NCBI GenBank assembly: GCA_025094145.1
Contig: JALLLS010000027.1
Coordinates: 356,812-420,811 of the forward strand
From: Spinellus fusiger
Lineage: Eukaryota; Mucoromycota; Mucoromycetes; Mucorales; Phycomycetaceae
Direction of reading: 5' to 3'
DNA: 64,000 bases
Shown: positions 47,381 through 57,575 of the stretch, one piece after another
Layout of the letters: every line of letters begins with the position of its first letter
How positions within the stretch are numbered: position 1 is the first letter of the stretch
Notes under the pieces: model-generated
Database searches by the model: none
What the model saw: only the letters and a program-made list of their open reading frames with translations
Told to the model about the DNA's origin: nothing
Position numbers and translations under genes: made by a program

Positions 47381-48290
47381 AGAACTTAATGATAAATGGC
47401 AATCTCCTGGTGGCCTTACCAATTATCCACGCACTGTTCGCATTTTTTTTTCGCAGGATTGATAGCCAATCCTTACATTTACAGCCCTTCCTTTCTCAGA
47501 GCCTCGTTACCTGTCCAATTGGTACAGACTTTCTTTCCTCTGCTCTCCCCTAGGACCAGATCTACAGTAGACAGCTCTTCTTTCCTTTCCGCTTTGGTAC
47601 CATCCAAGCCATGGTCTTGTCTCTCTCCACGTCTTTATCGAACTATATGCATGCAATTATCCTCATCAGCATATTCCTTTAACCCTCCTCTTCGGTCATC
47701 CCACTGGAAAGAGCTCTGGTATTCTCCTCACCCTCCGACCTTGTTGCGGCTCTCTGTTTTATCCGAACTAAAGAATAAAGAGACCGTGAGATGACAGGAC
47801 TTTATCCAAGAATAGATTGCTTTTTATTTAGTAGAATATACAACTCTTTATATACTAATCAATTGCCATGGTTACACTTATGTGCTTGTAGTTGAGTCTA
47901 CACATATGACCCTAATTACTTATCAGTGTTAATGCAATTGATTGGTACTACTTATATTAGACATGTCTCTGTATTGACCCTGAATACAACACTCTTCGCT
48001 CTTTTATCTTTCCAGCAGCCCGTGTCTCCAATACTCCTAACATTTCCATCTTTGACTGTGCTCTCTTGGCTATATGTCGTCACAATTGGATGTTCATATT
48101 TGATAATGTGCCTGTCACTTCTTCTACTGTTCTTTCTACTGCTACTCACCTCCTGGACCGCTTTCAGTCAGAACTTGATATGGACATTGAGTGACACAGT
48201 GCTCTCTCCCCTCAAAAAAAAATTACTTAATTAGAAAAACAATAGAAAATTAGAAAAGCCAAAAACAAGTTGTGACTTTTTTTTTTGTAT
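47381..48290 (+). mobile_element. LINE (non-LTR) retrotransposon, 3' fragment
   Basis: Plus-strand frames near 47990-48200 read FIFPAARVSNTPNISIFDC, ALLAICRHNWMFIFDNVPV and THLLDRFQSELDMDIE, the same C-terminal block as the larger LINE at 50111 (FGAVLQAIWHGYWASHFHNS ... SLLTTLTREN). The region 47381-47800 has comparable composition but no continuous frame. An A-run follows at 48216-48225. It is the decayed 3' end of a copy oriented opposite to the larger one. Confidence 0.6.
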
Positions 48291-48723
48291 AAGACACTAT
48301 AATTAAAGGTAGTGTAAGATCTTAGAGGTATGTAGGTCTCGAGAGAGAGTGACTACGAACACAAAGACCGCACACAAAAGACGGAATTGGGGGATGTTCT
48401 TAACAGAGTAGTCTTTCTGAATTAGCAGAAAGAGTGATACCGAAGACGAAAGAGTGTTCACCAACAATAGTGACAGAGACCAACAAGAGGGTATGTAACC
48501 TACAGTGTTACAGGGACGGATAAAGAGATAGTGATAAAATAGAAAAAGGGTGAAAGAATAGGAAGCACTGTTTGTTTCAATATTTAGAGCGACATGGCTC
48601 CACAATACAATTCAAAAGATACCAAGGAAATTCGATTGTTTATTAGAGAGGTCTATCCCAAGGTATATTTACACACTATCGTCAGTGGAATGCTAGTCCT
48701 ATGTATTTAGCTATTTCGATATA
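48275..48723 (-). repeat. Possible second LINE tail
   Basis: The segment TTTTTTTTTGTATAAGACACT at about 48278-48298 is also found at the 3' end of the large LINE (about 50111-50132), reading on minus as AGTGTCTTATAC plus an A-tail. The sequence above it (to 48700) may be a strongly 5'-truncated LINE copy; its minus-strand open frame (48303-48605) has no recognisable domain. Confidence 0.4.
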
Positions 48724-50067
48724 TAGTCACACAACATTAGAAAGTATACGATTTTCATTTTTTGAAATCCTGAAAAAAAGCATGCTTTACGGATATAAAT
48801 GTTACGACCTCAAAACACATACTAATGACTTCAAATTCAACACAAAGTTAGTTTAACATATTGTCTATAGTAATATATATATATAAGTTTTTATTTAATA
48901 TTTTGTTGGGCCACCTTTGGCATCAATAACTGCCTGGCAGTGGTCTTTCATTGAGTCAACTAAACATTCGGCAAGATCAACGTGGATATTTCCCCAAGCT
49001 TCTTCTAAAGCTGTCTTGAGCTCATCGATATTTTTGATACCGGCCCTCTTGTTATCAATAAGCTTATCAAGAAAGCTCCAGAGATGTTCGATGGGGTTGA
49101 GATCAGGACTTTGGGCAGGCCAGTAATCAAAGCGCCTAATTACATGTGTGTTTTTCCACCATGTTGTATAGCCACCTGTATGGCAGCTAGCCCCATCTTC
49201 TTGGAATATGAAGTCCCTGTCCTCCTTCTCATTCAATTCAATGAACCATGGCAGAAATTCTTTTGCCAAAATGTTGACATATACGTCCTGATTCACAGTG
49301 CCATCAACAAAGACCAAAGGCCCAAATCCACCCGCCCAGAAACAGCTCCAGATCATTATGCTACCTTTCCCCTCATTTGGTTGTAGGTATGATATGAGCA
49401 GCCTTATACCTCTCGCCGATCTTTCGAATCACTCTGGCTCCTCCCAGGTAACCCTCTACTTCAAACCGTGACTCATCAGACCATACGACGCGTCTCCAGT
49501 CCTCAGGAGTCCAATTGACCCGTTCCTTGGCCCAACGAAGTCTTTTCTTCATGTTTTCTTCAGATAACCTTGGCTTGTGTGCTACGAAGTAGGAACCAAA
49601 CCCAATCTGATGTATATATCTGATGAATGTTGCTCTATAGATGATTATCTCATGAGCCTTGAGTTCCAAATTTATGAAGTTATAGGAGACAAATGGGTTG
49701 CCTTTTAGAATAGCCTCAAGTCGTCTGAGGTCTCTCTCGTTAAGTTTTTTTTGGTTCACCAGAACTAGGTCTTGGTAGAGGTGTACCATTAGTCTTTATT
49801 CTACTAATGGTCTTTTGGACAGTAGACTTGCTAATGCCAATGACCTTTGAAATGGCACCCATGGAGTATTTTTTTAAAGCCAGTAAACACCCCAGTACTC
49901 TCTTTCTTCAAGCTTATTATAAACTCTAGAGTTTTCAGTTGAAGATTCTGCGTTTGACATTTGAGATTGCTTAATGGAATGTGATTCAGTGGTAAAAACA
50001 AGAAGAAGAATCATGTTTAAAAATGTATAAATTATGGGCTCGTATACTTTCTAATGTTGTGTGACTG
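48724..50067 (-). mobile_element. Tc1-like element family C, nearly intact
   Basis: 1344 bp, bounded by inverted repeats AGTCACACAACATTAGAAAG (left, from 48725) and their inverse ending at 50067, flanked by TA on both sides. Size, TA duplication and CAGT-like termini are typical of Tc1/mariner. It carries one transposase on minus (next entry) and sits between two LINE remnants. A related terminal sequence occurs at 39137-39325. Among the mobile elements here it looks the youngest. Confidence 0.9.
48895..49960 (-). pseudogene. Tc1-like transposase of element C
   Basis: The minus-strand frame from about 49960 contains the DNA-binding part (MGAISKVIGISKSTVQKTI; LNERDLRRLEAILKGNP), the hinge PRLSEENMKKRLRWAKER, and all catalytic blocks: first Asp in VVWSDESRF, second in FIFQEDGASCHT, Glu in SPDLNPIEHLW, with 35 residues between the last two (DD35E). 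It ends AVIDAKGGPTKY at 48895. The frame is interrupted once for certain, by an extra base near 49365-49375 (between HIIPTTK and KGSIMIWS), and by a stop in the N-terminal part. Apart from these it is complete, so activity was lost recently or the base is a sequence error. Confidence 0.88.
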
Positions 50068-50110
50068 TATTAATCAACGTCTCAGTAACTTCCGAGCCAA
50101 CAGATGGATT

Positions 50111-53100
50111 TTTTTTTTGTATAAGACACTTTTTATTGAGCGTCTTTACACAGTCACACGTCGCACTGAGAGGTCTGACTGGGAAAGCATATTGGACACA
50201 AGTCACTTGCAGAAAATTAAAATAACAGAAAAGGAAAGAAAAAAAAACTAGCTAAACAAAAGGATTATATAGGAGAAAAGGGCATAAAGTTAAAAAAAAT
50301 AAACACTAGACTATGACATGTCTTCGTTTTCGCGGGTAAGGGTGGTAAGAAGGGATCGGGCATGTTCAGAGACGGTGGAGGTGAGGAAAGGAGAGTTGTG
50401 GAAGTGGCTGGCCCAGTAGCCATGCCAAATTGCCTGGAGAACTGCACCAAAGACTTGACTACTAGTCAGAGGTCCATTGGGAGGAAGAGAAAAGGAATGT
50501 AAGTGTCAAATAGTATCTGCTTGCAAAGGAGTGTATATGTTGAGCCAATATGGCAAAACGGACATCCAGACAGGCCAAACCCTTGGACAAGTCACTAAGA
50601 AATGTTCGGGACTGTGGCAAGGGTGAGAGCATAGGCGGCAAGAGAGAGACAGGACGATGGTTGGCATAATGTGGTGTAGGAGTGACGAGGAGGACAGTTT
50701 GCCATGCAACAGGCGTGTTGTAATCATGAAGACAACGGTAGCAGTCACAGACCGATTATTAAGTCGTCTCCTTTCTACAACGTAATTCATAGTTAAGACA
50801 CCGCATATTAAAGTCTACTGAACAGGCCATTATTTGACAAGCATCCTAAAACAGTAATAGATCATATTCAGTACACAGCCACTTGTCTATTTAGTATAAA
50901 TAGACATGTCAAAATTGTTTTAATAAAAGTATCTCGTTTTGAGTCTGATTAATTCCCTTTCGAATTTAACAAGGCGAAACCAAACATTCCTTGCCACATG
51001 TGACATAGGTGCCTTTCAAAAGGCTTTCCACTTGTTGGGTGGAAGCGAGGCAGCAGGAGAAGAGTTTGGCATAGGTGCTGTATGGCATAGTGAGCGGAAG
51101 ACTTGTGATGAGAAGGAGCGCATAAGTGGCGAGTTGAAGAAGGATATTGTTAGGGGAGAAGAAGGCATATCCACAGTATCGGAGTATGATGACTATGGGT
51201 TCATATGAGGAGTGCATGAGTGGATGAAGAATGGAAGGTGGATGATGTGATGGTTATCCACATCATGGAAGAAATGAGAGAGGAGGTAATGGCGCATTGG
51301 CCGATCTGTCCGAAGACAACGTTGTAAGAATTGTGTGGGGAGGTCATAATAATAAGCATCGGCAACTGTAAGGTTTTTGAGGCCTGGCCTAGCTGGAGTG
51401 GGGTCGGTGGCTGATGATATCCATATGGATGACAGGATCAGAAAGTTGCCCATTGATGTTGATGCGGATTTTTGTGTTGAAGAAAAGAGAGGCGGTGGAG
51501 GTGACAAGGGAAGGAGGGAAACGAAAACGGGTAAGGACAGACTGGAGATACAAAGGATGGACACAGTCATAGGCCTTCTCTTGGTTGAGAAGGACACCAA
51601 TTGTGGGGGAATGGGAAGAAGAGGCGTGCTCCATTGCTAACTTGATCATTAGACCATTGTCAGCAATAAAGCGAGAAGGAAGGAAGCCAGTTTGGTAGGG
51701 ATTGATGACATAGTTAGCCACCCAGACCATCCTAGAGTTCAGCATCCGTGTAAACACTTTAGCATCACAATTGATTAAGGAAAAGGGGCACCAGTTGCAA
51801 AGGAGGGTAAGATCACCTTTCTTGGGTAGGAGGCACATAGTAATGTCCATCTAAGAAGAGGGAAATAAAGAAAGGGAAAGGGCATCATTTTAGAGACAGG
51901 TAATGAGTGTTGCATAGAGAGGGTGGGCATAAACAAGGGAAAGGATTGTATAAGGAAGACCATCTGGACCAGGACTACTTGCTTTGGGGCTACGAGATAC
52001 ACTGTCACAGATGTCAAGAATGGTGAAGGGAAGGAGAAGAAAGGATTGTTGATCTGCTGTGAGTTAGCGTTCGGGAGTGATGTGATCCAGCAGTTGGTAT
52101 GTGGCGGTGGGGTCAGTGGGGTCAGGGGAAAAGAGAGTTGTATAAAAGAAATGTGCTGCGTCTGTCATGGTGGAAGGAGTGGTACATAGGTTGTTGGTGA
52201 CTGGATTTTGAAGAGAGGGCATATGTTGCTGGGAGGCGCGTTGGGAGATGGTGTTCTTGAGGAAACCAGCAGATTTCTCACCTTCTTGCCAACATTTGCC
52301 AGCTTAAAGAGATAAGATATCCACCAGTTCCTGTTGGAGGGTGGCGATGTGTTGGTCGAGGGAAGGAAGGACTTAGTGGAGAACGACAAGAAGAGGTTTG
52401 CTACAAAGCAGCTTGTTGCACTTACTCTGTAGCATCTTCAATTGATTGTCTCCCTATGGGACATGCTTCTGGCTGAACTTCTTGGCCACACGTTGCACTG
52501 CCTGCTTCACTGTTTCCCAATTGACTTGCGCCGAAGGAGAAGTGAGAGAAGGAAAGAGTTTGGTGAGGGTGGAAGAGAGCTGTTCTTTGAAGGAAAGATT
52601 GGAGACAAGGAGAGGATTAGCACGCCAGGTGCTTTTTCCACTGGGCGAAATACCCAAGCAGAAGGAAGCAGAAAGAAGAGAATGATCAGTCCAAGAGGAT
52701 GAGACCAGCTCAACATTGGATGACTTAAGGGAAGAAGAAAGAGAGAAGGGGGCATAAATATAGTCAATGGTAGAGAGGATAGTGGCATTGCGCCTAAAGG
52801 TAGGTAATGAAGGAGGAGAAGGAGGGGCATAGTGATAGTCCACAAAGTATGGAGAAATATTCACACCAGGGTATAAGAAGAGGATAAGTAGAGGGAGTGT
52901 GAGGAGACATGTTGAAGTCTCCCATAATAAAGAGGCGATCCCGAATGAGTGGTTTGTGTAAAATAGAAAAGGAACAAAGGTCATGAAAAAAGTCTCTTTG
53001 TTGAGGAAGAGAACTAGCAGGGGCATAAAGAACAAGAACATAGAAAGGATCATAGAAGGAAGAAACATGACTTACCTTGACCAGAAGGGCACGATCATCT

Positions 53101-54660
53101 TCTGGTAAGGGTATGCAGTTGAAATGAAGGTGAGGAGAGAGGGAACAATACCACAGCGGTATGTCCATAAGGAAAAGTGGGTGCGGAATTGTTGGTGAAG
53201 GAAGATGGCGAGTTGAGTTGATGTGACATATGTTTCTTGCAGAGTGATGATGTCGAAGGAGGATTGTCGAAGGAAGGAAATAAAGTCTGAACGACAAGAA
53301 GGACTGGATAATTTAGTCAAGCCATTGCAGTTGATGCTGGCAATGCTGACACAGAGGGAAAGGGCCAACATCCTAGGATGCTATTGTTGTTGCTGGCGAT
53401 GTTCCAGCAGAAGGAATGGCAGGGGTTAGAGCAGGCTTGGCCTGAACTCCAGGGATATGAGTGGTGGGCTTGGTGGTGGCGGAGGAAGCAGACCTAGTCA
53501 GTCTAGACAAGACCTCCCTTGTTTTCTGCCTTTTGGTGGCAGGGGTCTCTATCTGAGGTTGCTCCTCGACCTGGTTAACTTGTTCAACCATGGTGTAACC
53601 ATGGCCAGGAGAGAGCAACTCACTTTTCTCTTCTTCTTCTGCTGCTGATGCCTGTTCCTGGACAAGGCGTTTCTATTCTTTTACCAGAACAAGGCACTCC
53701 TCTTCTGCCTTATAAGCAAGATGCTCTTCTTTTACCTTACAAGCCAGATGCTCCTGCTCTTCTTTATCAATGTCCATGCCATTGGGGTTGGACACCTTGC
53801 AGGGTTAGTGCTGCAGGCTGCAGCATGGGGACAGTTGGCCTTGGTGTGGCCTGTTTCTTGGCAGATCCAACAAACTCACTTTTTGGGTCTTATGGGACAG
53901 GTGTCCTGCTTGTGGCCATTCTTGTGGCAATACTGGCACCACCTGGGGAAGGTGCTAGTGACAGCATGGAAGATATAATATTTATTATACCAGGAGATGT
54001 TGTGTTTGAGATCATCAAATGTGATCTCATCCCCCTTGGAATCCTTGTAGGAAGCAATGTCCAGAATGACATGCCCAGAACCCAAAAAAGTTTTATACTT
54101 GGTGTCATAGTAGACACTAATATCCAGGACACGGCCATGGTTGGCCATGCTGTCTCTAATACCCTCTACCAGCAACTGGTGCTCCAGAGGGGGAGTCGGG
54201 TCAGGCTGACCTTGCAGACGTCAAGCTTTGGTCCAAGTGCAGAGGTAGCATGCACCACACCATTGGCAACTTTAAAGAAGAGACCTTTTTCCGCGGCTCT
54301 CTTCTGGCTTTCCAGATCTCCCACTAAAAAATTTACTTCATAGATGGTCTTGCCACCTTCATACTGCATGGCAACACACATTTTTCTTGAGTACTGTTCA
54401 TAGACAGCCTCGAACACCTGCATGGTGGTAGGTGTGAATGACGACACGTCAAACAACACCCTACCAGGAAAAACAGAGCTACGCTACACCTTAGTGTGGA
54501 TGAATTTTCTGCCACTAGTACTGACAGTCTGGTGGGGTTGGTTGCTACTGTTGGCACGTTGGGCCCAACTTAAGGCAGGGGTAGGGGTGGTGCCAATAGG
54601 CAGTGGTGTGGTATCAGGAAGAGTCATATCAATAAAAATTATCGTTGTTCAGTCTTGTTA
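50111..54660 (-). mobile_element. LINE (non-LTR) retrotransposon, long decayed copy
   Basis: Minus-strand element of about 4.5 kb. ORF1 starts near 54627 (MTLPDTTPLPIGTTP), passes an in-frame stop, then reads MQVFEAVYEQYSRKMCVAM, and a CCHC zinc knuckle CQYCHKNGHKQDTC (about 53900). ORF2 has an AP-like endonuclease start SIASINCNGLTKLS...FDIITLQETY (53370-53230), reverse transcriptase blocks LLCNWCPFSLINCDAKVFTR and LLNQEKAYDCVHPL (51820-51580), and a C-terminal CRLCSHPCHSPEHFLVTCP finger (about 50590-50640). The 3' end is AGTGTCTTATAC plus an A-tail at about 50111. Several frameshifts and stops are present, and the first RT catalytic Asp (F/L-x-D-x-x-KA) reads Asn, so this copy is inactive. 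Its 5' end abuts a piece of element A. Confidence 0.85.
50746..50958. repeat. Repeat inside the LINE, partner at 59325-59525
   Basis: Shares with 59325-59525, in the same orientation: TCCTTTCTACAA, TTCATAGTTAAG(A/G)C, TTAAAGTCTACTGAACA, CACAGCCAC(C/T)TGT and TTTTAATAAAAGTATCT(C/T)G. The LINE reading frame (RRRLNNRSVTATVVF) runs into its edge and resumes beyond 50966, so it looks like a roughly 200-bp insertion or a recombination junction. The polyadenylation-like AATAAAAG suggests an LTR or SINE end. Confidence 0.5.
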
Positions 54661-54664
54661 ATCT

Positions 54665-55250
54665 TACCTGTTCAAACAATCTCAGACACCCTCATTGCCA
54701 GCATGGGGTGGAGATGTAGGGCTGTTATAGAGGCCAAGGATAGAAACACCAAACATTAAGGGTTTCCACCCAATAAACCTGTATATAGTGTCCTGTTGAC
54801 CTTCTTTATACTTTATCCAATTTTCAAGTCTCTACTGTGTGTTTAATGTGTGTTTCTATTACGATTAATAACTATTTCCTTTACAGAAGTATACCAGAAA
54901 TTAAAAAATGTCTCTTGTTTTTTTGACCCTCACTGTATATTAATATGTTGAATTGCCACAGGATGACGGTTATCTTTTTGGTGTCTAGGTTTCCTTGCTG
55001 ACTTTATGACCTTTTGGATGTCTATTATTAACTTAGCATTTACCATCATCTCTCATTTTCCCCTCATTTGAAGTTTTGTATTCTTTTATCCTTCTGTGTC
55101 CTTCTCTGAATTTATTTTTCACTTTTGTATTTAGAGTGTTGATGTGTTTATCTCATTCTATCTTCAAACGATCGCATAGGGTGGCCAAAATAGATAATGT
55201 GTGAATAGCAACCAAACACTCAATAATAAGAATAAAAACAATTTGAAATT
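54665..55250 (+). mobile_element. Tc1-like element family A, 3' fragment
   Basis: Matches the end of the element A transposase and right flank at 22660-23190: MGWRCRAVIEAKDRNTKH, the blocks AATAAACCTGTATATAGTGTC, GATTAATAACTATTTCC and GGATGACGGTTATCTTTTTG, and the terminal TGTGAATAGCAACCAA. The 5' part is replaced by the LINE, which probably inserted here. Confidence 0.75.
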
Positions 55251-55297
55251 TATTTACAGTATACTTAAGTAAAGTCTGATAGTATAGCATCATTCTA

Positions 55298-56601
55298 CAG
55301 CCACACCCAATTGAATTTAATACTTGCCTAAGTTTTAATAAAAAAACTTTTCTTTTTGCATAAAACTCTTCTTCTTTCCAAATAATATTAAACCAACATA
55401 ACATGTAAGATAATTTTTCAGAAACTCATACTCGTGGAGAATATTACAAAGCAAAAGATAAAAAGCTATGGGGCATTTATTACCAGTTTAAGGCTGGATT
55501 AAAATTGACTGTAATCGCAAACGTAGTTGAGATGAAAAACCCCACAGTTCAACATATTATCAGAAATATCAAAGAACGTGGGTCACTATTACGTTTAAAG
55601 AGTCATGGAAAAAATAAAAAAAAGCCAGCGAGAGGGACCTCAGACACTTGGAAAAGGTCATTAGAGAGGACCTTTTTGCCTCATATAATCAGCTTAAATT
55701 AGAAATGTTAAAGATTCAGGTGGATGCGTGTAGAAATACCATTATCAGTTACTTCAATCAGCTAGGGTTTGGATCTTTTTCTCCAGCTCACAAGCCAGTT
55801 TTAACTGTAAAACACAAAGAGAAACAGCTTTATTGGGCTAAAGAACATGTCAATTGGACAAACGACCAGTGGAGAGGTGTTGTTTAGTCTGATGTGTCCA
55901 GGTACACCGTGAAAGGAAACGATGGAGGTGCCCGTGTCATCAGAAAATTTGGAGAACTTTATGATCCTAATCATAGTGTTCTAACAACAAAGTTTAGTGG
56001 CGGAGGGGTCATGCTTTGGAGCTGTTTTTGGGTGGGCGGATTTGACCCATGAGTCTTTGATGGCACTGTAAACTAAGACGAATATATCAAGATTTTGGCT
56101 GTTGAGTTCCATCCTTGGTTCATGGAATTGCATCATAAAGAGGATAAGGAGTTTCTGTTACAAGAAGAGGGTGCTAGCTATCATATTGGGTCCTATGCCA
56201 GATGATGGAAAGAGACACATCAAATTAGGGGCTTTGAGTACTGATCTGTACAAAGTCCTGACTTGAGCCCAATTGAACACGTCTGATATGCATTAAAAAG
56301 ACGAATTGAGAAAAGAAGGGTATCTATTACCAATGTAGAAAGTTAGTATTGAACTTGTACAACGATGGGTTCTGAGTATTATAAACAGATGCCAGGATGT
56401 CATTGGTTCCAAAGAAGGCCATAAAAAATATTAATTGTATTATTATTCTATTTTCGATAATTAAAGATGTTAATCTTTAGTTTTTGAAAGTTTGAAGCTT
56501 CTATATCAAATGTGGAGTGTTTTATGTAATGTTGAACATATCCTAAATATTTCGTCCTGAAATTTATTTTCAAAAGTATTAAATTCAATTGAGTGTGACT
56601 G
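55298..56601 (+). mobile_element. Tc1-like element family D, decayed copy
   Basis: 1304 bp, with termini CAGCCACACCCAATTGAATT (left) and its diverged inverse AATTCAATTGAGTGTGACTG (right), flanked by TA at 55296-55297 and 56602-56603. The plus-strand transposase reads GIYYQFKAGLKLTVIANVVE, NPTVQHIIRNIKERGS, KQLYWAKEHVNWTNDQWRG, SDVSRYTVKGN, TTKFSGGGVMLWSCFWVGGF, EEGASYHIG and SPDLSPIEHV. The catalytic second Asp is replaced by Glu (QEEGA) and several stops interrupt the frame, so it is inactive. Confidence 0.85.
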
Positions 56602-56789
56602 TATAGATTGAGATACAAATTAAGGTATCATGTTTTGAACTCAGTGTGACTTTTCTCCACTTGACCGCTTCACTATTATGACTATAGCTCTATGGGATCT
56701 GTAGAAATAGATATCGTATCTTCAACAGATAGAGATAATAGTGTTCTTTATCAGATATTAAACTTTTGAATATACAGATCACACCGTCT

Positions 56790-57575
56790 TTTTATGTCGT
56801 TCTTCATGCATGATTATTGGCTTAAAATAATAGTAGTCATATTTGGAAGAGAATGATGCGTACTTGTCACGCTATTTCTTTGCACTGACAAGTATATGCC
56901 TGAGAAAAGGGCCATGAGCAATGTATATATAATGGGAACATTGATTCACAAGTAGTGTTTATGGTGCATTAATAAACTCTTTTTCTTTATGAGAGACTAA
57001 TAGAGTCTTGTTATATATGAGTTTCAAACATCACAGTGTCTGCATAATTAGACAGTTGTCTGGGTTAAATAGACGGTCTGATAATCCACATTACTGGTAA
57101 CAGTAACTGCGGTCCTAGTACTGACAATAAGCATAGGTTTTATTTGAAGCATCATCTGAATTAGTCTTAGATGGCTTTAATTTTTGGAGATTGTTTCAAT
57201 GGGATAAGTAGTAAGACAATGCAATTAATAAAACAAATGTTAGAGTAAAGTGATATTCAATGAGTCTCACAACCAAACAGTAGTGTCTAGAGAGAGAGAA
57301 GAGTGTCGGTTACTGAAATAGAAAGGCCTATTTGACTGAATTGCGATATCCGATTCATACCATTGAGCTTGTTTCTTTAACACACAGATACTCAGTGCCC
57401 TGACTGAGCTTAGATAGATGAAATGGCTAAGATAATACAGGGAAGATAATACATTTAATAAAACTACAGAACAGACCGCTTCTTCCAATGCCATAAGCGT
57501 CTTGTTCTGCTATCAAAAGACACATTCATCACTGTGTCAACATAATAAGCAACAATGATCTACAGCCAATAGGAC
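56790..57575 (+). repeat. Left arm of a long inverted repeat
   Basis: Homologous, in opposite orientation, to 63065-64000 over most of its length. The best block is GATTCACAAGTAGTGTTTAT...GAGAGACTAAT around 56943-57002, which is identical over about 60 bp. A TGGTAACAG at about 57105 resembles a retroelement primer-binding site, and AATAAACTC at about 56976 a polyadenylation region, so the arm may be LTR plus internal sequence. On minus both arms encode a similar short peptide (here LKKQAQWYESDIAIQSNRPF). Confidence 0.75.

Noticed and set aside
47368..47794. Plus-strand frames 61 and 132 residues long as host genes
   Set aside because: They lie directly upstream of a LINE C-terminal block in the same orientation and lack introns or motifs; treated as LINE remains.
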